The notes below the pieces were generated by a model. It was not told where the DNA came from and did no database searches. It saw only the letters and a list, made by a program, of their open reading frames with translations. From Treponema sp. (GTDB lineage Bacteria; Spirochaetota; Spirochaetia; Treponematales; Breznakiellaceae), in NCBI GenBank assembly GCA_031265845.1, contig JAISCC010000136.1, positions 1 through 35,059 on the forward strand: DNA of 35,059 bases, written 5' to 3'. The translations under genes and the position numbers were made by a program. This document shows positions 1 to 7,974 of this stretch, piece after piece; position 1 is the stretch's first letter; every line of letters starts with the position of its first letter.

Positions 1-131
1 ATGCTATGTTCAATGGTTGTACTAAATTAACTGATATTGGAAATATAGACGCTAATTGGTTTTCAGCAAGAAGTCCAACACAATCTAGAATGTTCAATGG
101 TTGTACTAACATAGCAACAGGGTGGAAATGA
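1..131 (+). CDS. C-terminal fragment of BspA/DUF285-type surface repeat protein
   Basis: The frame opens before the window and ends at TGA 129-131, so only the last 42 residues are present. They contain two copies of the motif MFNGCT (near residues 2 and 30) separated by about 28 residues, with an Asn-Ile-Asp-Ala-Asn-Trp stretch between. The MFxGCxxL repeat is characteristic of the BspA-like/DUF285 leucine-rich surface proteins found in treponemes, mycoplasmas and oral or gut bacteria, where they are usually exported and linked to adhesion. The codon use is AT-rich, like the vapBC locus after it and unlike the chromosome further on. Family call from the motif only; no signal peptide or anchor can be seen. 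Confidence 0.6.
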   Translation, partial: AMFNGCTKLTDIGNIDANWFSARSPTQSRMFNGCTNIATGWK

Positions 132-184
132 TTTGATTTGTAAAGAACGAATAGACTTCTCTGAAATGACAGGTTTGATTAAGA

Positions 185-233
185 CTGTATGGGACATCAT
201 ACAGGCGTCGTCAGGTATACGTGAGGGTATAAT
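185..233 (+). promoter_or_regulatory. Candidate vapB promoter with operator-like inverted repeat
   Basis: Arms CTGTATG (185-191) and CATACAG (198-204) form a perfect 7-bp inverted repeat around a 6-nt centre. A consensus -10, TATAAT, lies at 228-233, about 40 bases ahead of the vapB start. There is no good -35 at 17 bp, but the palindrome covers that zone. Antitoxins of this class usually bind palindromes at their own promoter, so an autoregulatory site is a reasonable inference. Confidence 0.4.
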
Positions 234-272
234 CCCGTTATCTTTTTTATTATATGCATAGGAGGCAGTTTT

Positions 273-410
273 ATGAGAACTACTTTAGATTTAGATAAAA
301 AATTATTAGATGAAGCAATGAAATGGACGGGAGAAAGTACAAAAACATCCGTTATAAATGAGGCTATAAAGGAAATAATAAAAAATAGAAAACGTCTTAG
401 ACTCGTATAA
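273..410 (+). CDS. vapB: VapB-family antitoxin, probably cut short by a nonsense codon
   Basis: Forty-five residues beginning MRTTLDLDKKLLDEAM, with a strong GGAGG at 261-265 ahead of ATG 273. The short beta strand followed by two helices (LDEAMKWTG, SVINEAIKEIIKNRK) is the ribbon-helix-helix layout of type II antitoxins (VapB/DUF2191), which bind their operator and neutralise the partner toxin through a C-terminal tail. The reading frame ends at TAA 408-410, but in the same frame it continues as MAGKVELEVN... to TGA 465-467. That continuation resembles the usual antitoxin ending (…LRGKxxxExD…), and its TGA overlaps the vapC ATG at 464. I infer the TAA may be a premature stop that removes the toxin-binding tail; homologues would decide. 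Confidence 0.7.
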   Translation: MRTTLDLDKKLLDEAMKWTGESTKTSVINEAIKEIIKNRKRLRLV

Positions 411-463
411 ATGGCGGGGAAGGTTGAATTGGAGGTAAATATTAATGCAACGAGAAATAGAAT

Positions 464-520
464 ATGAATTATATTATTGATAGTTGTGTTTGGATAGACT
501 ATTTTAGAAACAAAAATATA
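464..520 (+). pseudogene. vapC: N-terminal fragment of VapC PIN-domain toxin, broken by IS630
   Basis: ATG at 464 overlaps the in-frame continuation of vapB (ATGA), the usual coupling of a toxin-antitoxin pair. The readable start, MNYIIDSCVWIDYFRNK, is a textbook VapC N terminus with the first PIN-domain metal-binding Asp at residue 6. The frame runs into the insertion sequence at 521 and stops 4 bases later. VapC toxins are Mg-dependent RNases, so this copy should be inactive. The other part of the gene lies beyond the element, from 1425. Confidence 0.8.
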
Positions 521-1426
521 GTAGTTTAAGTTAATTAACTGGAACAGAAAAATAGTCATAAATAGCGGAATCGATAGATTGAAAATCCTGTGGGTTATTA
601 GAAAGGAATCGTTTCATGTTTGCCCATGTCTTTTCTATCGGGTTATAGTCCGGTGAATACGGCGGTAGAAATAACAACCGCGCCTTTCCTCTGGCCAGTT
701 CGCGTAGTTTCGTTTTCCGGTGAAAACGCGCGTTGCCCATGATTATCGTGTGCCCTTTGGGTATTTCTGAAAGCAAGCAATCTTTAAACCACCGCTCAAA
801 AAATGCTCCGTCTATGCTCCGCTGGTAACACTCAATGGCAAAATACGCTCCCTTGCATAGAGCGCCTATGACATTTACTCGCTCAAAGTGGTTTCCTCTT
901 TTCACATCTTCGATGGCTTCCCCTCGCGGCGCACGAGCGTATTCACGCCGCAAGCAGGTGTGTATGCCGCTTTCATCGACATACACTCGTGTTTGCTCAA
1001 GGGCGCTCCCGCTGTCTTTGCGGCATACTCCGCCCGCCGCTCTTCTGATTTTTCATAATAGGCAAAGGTCTTTTTTTTCGTGTTATGTCTAATTGCTCAA
1101 GAGCGTAGAAAACCGCTGTCGCCGTACAGCCGAATTGTTCCGCCAATTCCCCAAGATACAAGTCTGATTTGTCGGACACTGCTTGTCGTAATAGCTCTTT
1201 GTCCATCTTCCATCTGCGCTCCTGTTTGATTCTTTGTTCATAATATCCGTTTTCAAGGTTTTCCTTCCACTGATAATAGGTTTCTGAAGGTATGCCAAAC
1301 GCTTCTCTCAACTGTTTAAAAGTATGCCCTTCTTGCTTGTATGCAACCGCTCGTTTCTTATAGTCTATACTGTATGCCATATCTTATTTATCGATTTTTA
1401 TTCCAATTACTTAACTTAATTCACTA
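519..1426. mobile_element. IS630-family insertion sequence inside vapC
   Basis: The element spans 521-1424 (904 bp) and is flanked by TA at 519-520 and 1425-1426, the dinucleotide duplication expected for IS630/Tc1-mariner elements. The ends are imperfect inverted repeats of about 30 bp: read inward, both start GT, share TTAAGTTAA, then TGGAA followed by an A-rich run. The transposase is on the minus strand and fills the element. The insertion splits vapC after codon 19. The transposase is broken, so this is a fossil copy that would need a helper in trans. Confidence 0.85.
531..1380 (-). pseudogene. IS630-family transposase, frame-broken and lacking a catalytic Asp
   Basis: The first segment (1380 down to 997, 127 aa) starts MAYSIDYKKRAVAYKQEG and carries the paired helix-turn-helix domains that bind the terminal repeats. 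It continues through an A8 run (1073-1080 on the plus strand) into a -1 frame reading KKKTFAYYEKSEERRAEY, then a second shift is needed to reach the DDE domain (986 to 531, 151 aa). The A8 slip could be programmed frameshifting, as in other IS630 members; the second break is more likely damage. In the catalytic domain the first Asp is present (VYVDESG) and the Glu is present (SPDYNPIEKTW), but the second Asp, usually xxDNAxxH, reads IIMGNARFH (codon GGC). Loss of that metal ligand should abolish transposition. Confidence 0.85.
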
Positions 1427-1880
1427 TAATTTCAAAGAAATTTCTCAATTATCGATTGATAATTTAGCGCTGACAAATAAAATTATATTATCTGAATTGA
1501 TTCCATCTGCTATGGCGAATAAGGAATATGAGTTTATTGATTGTCTTTCCGGAATAGGTATTGTACTCCTTGATATAGATTGGGATGGAATAATTGGAAT
1601 TCAATATCAATGTATAAAGACGGGGATTAACAAATTGGGATTATTAGATATAGCAATAGCGCAAAATGTAAAACAAAATAATATCAAAATATTTTCCACA
1701 GATAAGCATATGATATTGTTAAGTAAAAAGATGGGAATTAATTGCAAATGGTCTTCGCCTCACAAAGCTCTTATTCGGGCTGGCAAAACGTCGTCGAACC
1801 GAAGGTTCGCAACAGCCAGAACGCTATGCGCCATTTGCGCTAAAGATGGACGTGAAAGATGTCAAAGGGCTTTTGCTTAA
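1425..1880 (+). pseudogene. vapC: C-terminal part of the split VapC toxin
   Basis: Open frame from the right edge of the element. It reads YNFKEISQLSIDNLALTN and goes on with the remaining PIN-domain signatures: IILSELIPSAM (second acidic residue, Glu), LGLLDIAIAQ (third, Asp) and FSTDKHM (fourth, Asp). Homology fades after GINCKW, near base 1752; the last ~40 residues to TAA 1878-1880 are Arg/Ser-rich and look like read-through of unrelated DNA. If the element and one TA are removed, the two vapC halves do not rejoin in frame: they are offset by one base. So a further indel occurred before or after insertion, or there is a sequencing error. Confidence 0.75.
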
Positions 1881-2077
1881 AACAAACGCCGCGTCTTTTC
1901 AAAAACGACCAATAAACCAGTGAAAAAGGCGGTTACCGGTCATTATCAGAAGTACGTTTTTTAGTTTTTGACAACATGAGAAAGCCGCGTTTGAAATAGT
2001 GGAAGGCGCTCTCATGGAAGCCGTGCGATGGGTAAAAACCGCAAAACGCGACTGACGCGGCTATCGCGCCAGCTGCG
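1881..2077. other. Intergenic stretch downstream of purL with long-range inverted repeats
   Basis: No convincing gene. AGCCGCG at 1983-1989 pairs with CGCGGCT at 2056-2062, and the overlapping CGCGTTT (1986-1992) could instead pair with AAACGCG at 2044-2050. The alternative pairings would close a ~60-70-base loop. It lies just beyond the purL stop and might act in 3' end formation, but there is no T tract in the right place on either strand. Confidence 0.3.
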
Positions 2078-5000
2078 TCACATAAAATACCTCACGCCGG
2101 CTTCGAAAATGCGCTGCCGTTTATTGCCCGGTATGTTGATATGTACATAATCCCCGGATCGCTCGCTGTGTCCCATCTTGCCGAGGATGCGCCCGTCCGG
2201 ACTTGTAACGCCTTCAATCGCAAAATGGCTGCCGTTCGGGTTGTCAGGCTCTTCCAGAGCGGCATTTCCGCCAGAGTCAACGTAACAGAACGCGACCTGC
2301 CCATTGCGCAAAAGCCGCATCCCTTCCTCGTCATTGACGACAAATTTGCCTTCGCCGTGGCTTACCGGCACAACGTGCACCGTCCCTTCCCGCTCAAGCG
2401 CAAGCCACGGCGAATTGCTCGGCATGACGCGCGTTCTGACCATTCTGGAAACATGCCGCCCGATGTCGTTGAAGGTCAAAGTCGGCGAATCCCCTGTTCT
2501 GTCGCGTATTCGTCCGTCCGGCACAAGTCCCAGCTTAATGAGCGCCTGAAATCCATTGCAGACGCCCAGCGTCAAAGCGTCCCTGTCGAGAAATCTGTCA
2601 ACCGCGTCCATGATACGGGGCGCGCGGAACACATTGGCGATGAATTTTCCCGATCCATCCGGCTCGTCTCCGGCGCTGAACCCACCGGAAAGCGCGAGTA
2701 TCTGCGCTTCGTCAATAGCGGAGGCCAGTTCGGCAATCGAGTCCGCGACAGCCTCCCGCGTTAGATTTCTAAAAATCAAGAGCTTGACGCGCGCTCCGGC
2801 TTTGCGAAAACTCCGCTCCATGTCCCATTCGCAGTTTGTGCCGGGAAATACGGGTAAAAGGACAAGGGGGGGAGCGCCGTGCGCGACAAAGAACGCCGGA
2901 CGCTGACAAGCCGGAGGGCTTTTTGGACGCTGCTCCCCCTCATTCCGAAGGTTTGCTGACGCGAAACCTTCTCCATTACCCCCACTCCTCCTCTCGGCGA
3001 CAGTCGCCCCATCCGTTGTTTGCGGGTATATGTCCGCAAGCGGATACTCATAAGCGCGGCGAAGCTCTTCCAGAGGGGCTTCAGCTGGAACCGATTCCGG
3101 AAACTCATCCGCGTCGCCATCAGCGGCGGCGCCCATGTCGCCTGAGACGCGGAAAACCTTGTCCGCAATGGTCGCGCCTATAATGCAATACGAGGGAGCG
3201 TCCGGCGCGTCAAGCAGGGTTTTCGCCTTTTCAATGTCTTCTATTTCAAGCAGTACGGAGCCGTGGCGGCTGCGGCATCCATGGGCTTCCACTCCGGCTT
3301 CGGTTTCCGCCGCTTCCAGCGCGTCCGCCTCCACTTCGACGCCTTGCATGTTGCCGAACGCCATGACAGCCAACGCCGCCGCAACGCCGCCCGCGCCAAC
3401 CGGATAGGCCGCGCGTACCAGAGACGCCTCGCCCAGACGCATGAGGGCGTTCATATTCGCCTTGAAAACCTCCCATTCACAGCGGGAAGGGTCTTGATAC
3501 AAAAGCAAAATGACATTCCCGCTTTTGCCGCTCAAAGCGCCGGAACGCACCTTTGCGGCGGGTGCGACGCCGACGGCAAAGGCGACCAGCGTCGGCGGCA
3601 CGGCGAGGTGGACGCCGTGTTCTTCGTCACCATAGGAGCCGGACATGGAATCCTTGCCGCCGATGGCGGGTGCGCCGAGTTCAAGCTGGGCTTCAAGCGC
3701 GCCGAGCAACGCGGATATGGGCTTTATCCAGGAGGCGGCGTCGCCGGGACGCTCAAAATATTCCTGCAATGAGAGCCTCATTTTCCATGGATCGCCGCCC
3801 ATGCACGCGCATTTCGCCAACGCCTCCCGCACCGCGCCTTTTGCGCCTTCATAGGCGTCGGCGGCCATCGCGTCGGGATCAAAGCCAAACGCCATAAGGC
3901 TTGCGACGCGGCTTTCTTTTCCCAAAGCCGGAAGCAGCGCCGCCATGCCGCATTCATTCGTCCCTTGTTCCGCGCCGCCAAAAGGAAACAACACGGATCC
4001 CGCGCCGATGGAGCCGTCGAACCGCTCCTGAAGCCCGCGTCTGCCGCCCGAACGGAGAGACGCCAGTTCCCGTTCAAGGTTGTCAATGACAACCAGCGGT
4101 TTTTTTTCTTCAATTTGGGGCTTGGGCTGAGGCTTTTGTTCATCGGCAGTCGCTGGAACAGCGGACGCTGAATCAGTAGATAAAAAAATTGAACGGCTCG
4201 CTCCGTTTGAATTGAGAAAATCCCGCGAAAGATCGACAATGAGCTTTCCCTGCCAGAACATGCGGACGCGGCGTTTATCCGTAACCGTGGCGATGGCGAC
4301 CGCGTCAAGATTTTCCGCGGCGGCGGCGTCTATGAAGGCGTCAGAGTCTTTTGCGTCAACCACAACCGCCATGCGTTCCTGGGATTCTGAAATGGCAAGC
4401 TCAACGCCGTCAAGTCCGGCGTATTTCCTGGGCATTGCGTCAAGGCGTATGTCCAACCCTTCGGCAAGCTCCCCAACCGCCACAGACACGCCGCCCGCGC
4501 CAAAATCGTTGCACCGTTTTATGAGCTTGGTGACAGCGGGATTGCGGAACAGGCGTTGTATCTTCCGCTCTTCAACCGGATTGCCTTTCTGAACCTCGGC
4601 GCCAGATTTTTCAACGGACTCCCTGGTATGCGCCTTTGAAGAACCGGTGGCGCCTCCAATGCCGTCCCGCCCGGTCTTGCCGCCAACCAGGATCACCACA
4701 TCGCCGACTGCGGGAACCTCGCGCCGGATCCACGCTTCGGGCGCCGCCGCTATGACCGCGCCTAACTCCAGATGTTTCGCCACATAGCCGGCGTGGTAGA
4801 ACTCGGCCACCTGTCCGGTTGCAAGCCCTATCTGGTTGCCGTACGATGAATAACCGGCTGCGGACTCCCGCGCAATCTTTATCTGCGGCAGTTTGCCCGG
4901 CGGCGTTTTGTTTGATCTTGGATCGCCGGAACCTGTAATCCGCATGGCTTGGTGCACAAACGCCCTGCCGGAAAGCGGATCGCGTATCGCCCCGCCCAGG

Positions 5001-6109
5001 CAGGTCGCGGCCCCGCCGAACGGCTCAATCTCGGTCGGGTGGTTGTGGGTCTCGTTCTTGAAAAGCAAAAGATACGGCTCGGTCCCGCCATCGTCAAATT
5101 CGGCTTGCACTTTAATAGTACAGGCGTTTATTTCAGGCGATTCGTCCACATCGGAAGCCAATCCCCGCTTCTTGAGCGCCTTGAAGCCAATCGTCGCAAT
5201 ATCCATGAGCGTTGGCAGCCGCGCCGCGCCCTGTTTCAGCGGGTTTTCGCCGTAAACTTCCAATCGCGCTTTCTTGTATAGATCAACCGCTCTCTTCATG
5301 CTTGTCTGAACAAGGGGATTTTCGCTGTTTTCAAAGAAATCAAAAAAACCTTCAAGTTCAGTGGTGAATGTCGTGTGTCTGCAATGATCCGACCAGTAGG
5401 CGTCCAGCGCCTTGAGTTCCGCCAACGTGGGGTCTCTCTGTATAGAAGAAAAATAATTCGCGCAGAAAAGCATATCGTCAAGAGACATGGCGAGGGAATG
5501 TTGTTTCGCCAAACGCGCAAAGTACGCCACGCGCTCTTGGTTGTTGGGTCCGCCGTCCGCCATTTCCAAAAATCCGTTTAGAATGGGGACTTCTTTAACG
5601 GGAATCGGGGCGTCTTGCAAGGAAACCGGCATATCGTGGGACGTTTCTTCAGAATCAACGGGGTTGATGATATATTTTTTTATTGCGGCGAGGGTTTCAT
5701 CCGAAAGCCGCGCCGCAGTTCTTGTCCGAAAAACATACACAAGCGCGGTTTTTACAATGGGACGGACTCCGAATATGAGTTCCGCGCATTGTTCAGCCGA
5801 ATCCGACCGCTGATCGTATTGTCCCGCCAGGTATGCGGCGCCGAAGCGCTGTTCATCCTTGTGCGCAGGGACATTTCCCTCAAAAACCACATCGCATTGG
5901 GGTTCCGAAAAGATGGACCCTACAGCCCGCTTAAACTGCTCTTCATTCAAACCTTCCACATCGTAACGGCGCAGGATGCGAATTTCGGATAGGTCATTGA
6001 TGTCGGGACGCTGATCGCGCAGAAAAGAGATCATATCCGCCCTCAAACGCTCCGCTTCTACGGCAAACCCGCCCCGCTTCTTTTCCACATAAACACGATT
6101 AATAGACAT
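2078..6109 (-). CDS. purL: Phosphoribosylformylglycinamidine synthase (single-chain PurL)
   Basis: Catalyses the ATP- and glutamine-dependent conversion of FGAR to FGAM in de novo purine synthesis, in the cytosol. At 1343 aa it is slightly longer than the ~1295-aa proteobacterial single-chain enzyme. An N-terminal PurS-like region is followed by the linker signature AYWSDHCRHTTF (~residue 240), the ATP/FGAR site KNETHNHPTEIEPFGG (~350), a second AIRS-like half, and a class I glutaminase from ~1085. The glutaminase nucleophile is in LGVCNGFQALIKLG (~1180) and the His-Glu pair is in KMGHSERSG near the end. A low-complexity Pro/Arg/Gly linker of ~60 residues separates the synthase and glutaminase domains and accounts for the extra length. 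ATG 6109 has AGGAG five bases upstream. It stands alone; no other pur gene is in the window. Confidence 0.97.
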   Translation of the reverse strand: MSINRVYVEKKRGGFAVEAERLRADMISFLRDQRPDINDLSEIRILRRYDVEGLNEEQFKRAVGSIFSEPQCDVVFEGNVPAHKDEQRFGAAYLAGQYDQRSDSAEQCAELIFGVRPIVKTALVYVFRTRTAARLSDETLAAIKKYIINPVDSEETSHDMPVSLQDAPIPVKEVPILNGFLEMADGGPNNQERVAYFARLAKQHSLAMSLDDMLFCANYFSSIQRDPTLAELKALDAYWSDHCRHTTFTTELEGFFDFFENSENPLVQTSMKRAVDLYKKARLEVYGENPLKQGAARLPTLMDIATIGFKALKKRGLASDVDESPEINACTIKVQAEFDDGGTEPYLLLFKNETHNHPTEIEPFGGAATCLGGAIRDPLSGRAFVHQAMRITGSGDPRSNKTPPGKLPQIKIARESAAGYSSYGNQIGLATGQVAEFYHAGYVAKHLELGAVIAAAPEAWIRREVPAVGDVVILVGGKTGRDGIGGATGSSKAHTRESVEKSGAEVQKGNPVEERKIQRLFRNPAVTKLIKRCNDFGAGGVSVAVGELAEGLDIRLDAMPRKYAGLDGVELAISESQERMAVVVDAKDSDAFIDAAAAENLDAVAIATVTDKRRVRMFWQGKLIVDLSRDFLNSNGASRSIFLSTDSASAVPATADEQKPQPKPQIEEKKPLVVIDNLERELASLRSGGRRGLQERFDGSIGAGSVLFPFGGAEQGTNECGMAALLPALGKESRVASLMAFGFDPDAMAADAYEGAKGAVREALAKCACMGGDPWKMRLSLQEYFERPGDAASWIKPISALLGALEAQLELGAPAIGGKDSMSGSYGDEEHGVHLAVPPTLVAFAVGVAPAAKVRSGALSGKSGNVILLLYQDPSRCEWEVFKANMNALMRLGEASLVRAAYPVGAGGVAAALAVMAFGNMQGVEVEADALEAAETEAGVEAHGCRSRHGSVLLEIEDIEKAKTLLDAPDAPSYCIIGATIADKVFRVSGDMGAAADGDADEFPESVPAEAPLEELRRAYEYPLADIYPQTTDGATVAERRSGGNGEGFASANLRNEGEQRPKSPPACQRPAFFVAHGAPPLVLLPVFPGTNCEWDMERSFRKAGARVKLLIFRNLTREAVADSIAELASAIDEAQILALSGGFSAGDEPDGSGKFIANVFRAPRIMDAVDRFLDRDALTLGVCNGFQALIKLGLVPDGRIRDRTGDSPTLTFNDIGRHVSRMVRTRVMPSNSPWLALEREGTVHVVPVSHGEGKFVVNDEEGMRLLRNGQVAFCYVDSGGNAALEEPDNPNGSHFAIEGVTSPDGRILGKMGHSERSGDYVHINIPGNKRQRIFEAGVRYFM

Positions 6110-6125
6110 AATACTCCTGCGAATT

Positions 6126-6161
6126 GGCGCCGCCTAATGGCGCCGCTTACTGGCGCATGCG
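6126..6161. repeat. Short 13-bp GGCGCC tandem repeat
   Basis: Two and a half units beginning GGCGCCGC at 6126 and 6139, and GGCGC at 6152, lie in the gap between purL and the small gene upstream of it. Each unit holds the GGCGCC palindrome. No function is evident. Confidence 0.4.
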
Positions 6162-6404
6162 TCAAACGTTAGAAAGCGCCGCCTTGATCTGATTAAAAAG
6201 TCCACATGCCTTGAGAAGACGCTCTGTCATGCCCTTTGTCTCCTCAAGCTCAACTTTTCCGTCGTCTATTGCCATTATCAAGTCATCGGCAAACCGTTTC
6301 GCCATGTGGGTATGCTCAAAGATCGCGTTGTACACTTCGAAAAATTCGTCTTTTGACAATTTTTTGTCACCATCATTCCACCACTCCGGATCGTCAATGT
6401 TCAT
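6162..6404 (-). CDS. Hypothetical small cytosolic protein (80 aa)
   Basis: I do not recognise the family. Starting at ATG 6404 gives MNIDDPEWWNDGDKKLSKDE, with AGGGG on the minus strand about 7 bases upstream; an earlier ATG at 6437 lacks a site. The protein is acidic, has no signal peptide or membrane segment, and looks all-helical (FFEVYNAIFEHTHMAKRFADDL, then TERLLKACGLFNQIKAAL). It lies 52 bases upstream of purL on the same strand, so the two may share a transcript. The well-formed start and codon usage like its neighbours support a real gene; function unknown. Confidence 0.65.
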   Translation of the reverse strand: MNIDDPEWWNDGDKKLSKDEFFEVYNAIFEHTHMAKRFADDLIMAIDDGKVELEETKGMTERLLKACGLFNQIKAALSNV

Positions 6405-6515
6405 ATATCGCCCCTTTACACGGCGCAAGTATAGCAAAGAGCGTGGAAGAAGTCAATGATGACTGCTAGAATATGGACAGACGCTTTATGTTCTTGCAAT
6501 ATATTGAACATTCTC

Positions 6516-6544
6516 TTGAAAAAACGTATGGTCTGGTATATACT
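6516..6544 (+). promoter_or_regulatory. Sigma-70 promoter of the ankyrin gene
   Basis: TTGAAA (6516-6521), a 17-bp spacer, and TATACT (6539-6544). The predicted start of transcription, about 7 bases past the -10, falls on the ATG at 6551, so the transcript may be leaderless. Confidence 0.6.
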
Positions 6545-6550
6545 AAGAGC

Positions 6551-7336
6551 ATGAAACGCTTTTTGTTCGCGGTATGTTGTTTCTATCTCATGGCTCCTCT
6601 GTTTGCGGAAGATGACGGTCTTGGCGATAGCGGCGGCAATGCTGGCGGCAATAACGCCGCGCTTTTCAAGGCGTGTATGAAGGGAGACGCCTCGCAAGTA
6701 CACGCGCTTTTGGAAGCGGGCGCGGACGCGAACGCCGCTGACAACGGCATCTCCGTGTTGATGTTTGCGGTGAATGCCGGAAATGTTGAGATTGTCAAGC
6801 GGCTTGTTTTGGCAGGCGCGGATGTCAATTACAAAAATGAGGCGGGTGTCGGAGCCTTGTTTCTCGCGGCGTATTCAGGCGACGCGGATATAGCAAACGC
6901 GCTTTTGGTAAAAGACGTACGTTCCGAAGACGCCTACATCGCCGCGCATATTGCGCTTGCGCGGAAAAACACGGACACTGCGGCGCGTTTGCAAGACGCC
7001 GCCGAATATGGAAAACTTGACTACCGGAAATTGCGGCGCGATGAATATACGGCTGGCGCGCGTTTCCGGGTCTATTACACGGTTTCGCGTATTTTTGTGA
7101 ACAAGGAATCCGTCTATCGCGCCCTCTGCCACCTGAAGGAAACAAAAGACGGAGAGCCGGCTGGCAATTACGAATTTTATATCGAATCAAAAAACCGGTT
7201 CCCTTTCATTGAGGGGGATGTCATAGAAGCGCTGGTCTCGTACCGTGCGCTTGAACATACCGAAGTAAGCGTTGCGCCGTACCGGGCGGTTGAACAGGCT
7301 ATTTTTCAAATAGATAAAATAATTGAGGTATGGTAG
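6551..7336 (+). CDS. Exported ankyrin-repeat protein
   Basis: 261 aa from ATG 6551. The N terminus MKRFLFAVCCFYLMAPLFA is a clear signal peptide with cleavage likely after LFA, so the protein is periplasmic or released. Mature residues ~30-135 form about three ankyrin repeats: NAALFKACMKGDASQVHALLEAGADAN, then GISVLMFAVNAGNVEIVKRLVLAGADVN, then GVGALFLAAYSGDADIANALLV in shorter form. Ankyrin repeats mediate protein binding. The C-terminal ~120 residues (beta-rich, with FRVYYTVSRIFVNKESVYRA) match no family I recognise. An in-frame upstream ATG at 6473 exists, but it lies upstream of the promoter at 6516-6544 and would hide the signal peptide. Stop codon is 23 bases from the convergent rex stop. 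Confidence 0.85.
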   Translation: MKRFLFAVCCFYLMAPLFAEDDGLGDSGGNAGGNNAALFKACMKGDASQVHALLEAGADANAADNGISVLMFAVNAGNVEIVKRLVLAGADVNYKNEAGVGALFLAAYSGDADIANALLVKDVRSEDAYIAAHIALARKNTDTAARLQDAAEYGKLDYRKLRRDEYTAGARFRVYYTVSRIFVNKESVYRALCHLKETKDGEPAGNYEFYIESKNRFPFIEGDVIEALVSYRALEHTEVSVAPYRAVEQAIFQIDKIIEVW

Positions 7337-7358
7337 CGCTTGTTGCGGCGACGAGAGG

Positions 7359-7973
7359 TCAGGCTTTCTCCGTGTGTATGCGTATCGACAAAGAACGCAA
7401 CTCGTCGACAACATACACATCGCGCACCGCGATGTCAGGCGGTACTCTCAGCGCCACCGGGGCGAAATTCACTATCCCCCGAATTCCGGCGGCTATAAGT
7501 TTGTCCGCGACGGCTTGAGCTTGATCTTCCGGCACACAGAGCAAGCTTATCTCTATGGCGAACCGGCTGATGATTTCGTTCATTTTGTAGGTGGGATACA
7601 AAGGCACGGGCGATGAAAGAATCTCAACGCGGTTGACATTGGCGTCAAAACCCGCCGTCAACTCATACTCGCCGTGTTGAAACGCGCTGAAATTAAGATA
7701 TGCGGAACCCAGCCGCCCAAGCCCCACGATGCAGATTTTTTGCTTGCGGTCAAGGCGCAGGGTTTTCTTGATGGCGTTTTCCAGGGCGGCGCTGTCATAG
7801 CCGCTCGCCCTGCCAATATCTGCGGCAAGGTAAGAAATGTCCTTGCGAATAGAATCCCTCGACCAACCGGTAAGGGATTCTATGTGCGCGGATGTCAGCG
7901 TGGCATATCCACCTTTTTCAAGCAATTTTAAAAGGTAGAGAAGCCTTTCTTTTGCGGGACCGGAAATTTCCAT
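7359..7973 (-). CDS. rex: Redox-sensing transcriptional repressor Rex (first copy)
   Basis: Rex repressors bind DNA when NAD+ dominates and release it when NADH rises. The N-terminal winged helix includes ESLTGWSRDSIRKDISYLA, matching the family's RKDLS signature. The Rossmann NAD(H)-binding half starts CIVGLGRLGSAYLN (GxGxxG) and continues to VNFAPVALRVPPDIAVRDV, a conserved Rex ending. At 204 aa it is a little short. I chose ATG 7973 because it gives the usual N terminus; it follows the rlpA stop after one base, so translation is probably coupled. It is the more divergent of two rex genes here: its wing and the usual Gly-rich GY loop are altered. Its targets are unknown, and pairing with rlpA is unusual. 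Confidence 0.88.
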   Translation of the reverse strand: MEISGPAKERLLYLLKLLEKGGYATLTSAHIESLTGWSRDSIRKDISYLAADIGRASGYDSAALENAIKKTLRLDRKQKICIVGLGRLGSAYLNFSAFQHGEYELTAGFDANVNRVEILSSPVPLYPTYKMNEIISRFAIEISLLCVPEDQAQAVADKLIAAGIRGIVNFAPVALRVPPDIAVRDVYVVDELRSLSIRIHTEKA

Positions 7974-7974
7974 G

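Noticed and set aside
1753..1880. Last ~40 residues of the vapC open frame as a real VapC tail
   Set aside because: VapC proteins end near the KMGI.CKW position; what follows is Ser/Arg-rich and unlike the family.
6405..6437. Upstream start (ATG 6437) for the small gene before purL
   Set aside because: No ribosome site; AGGGG fits the ATG at 6404, and the added residues are basic and unlike the rest.
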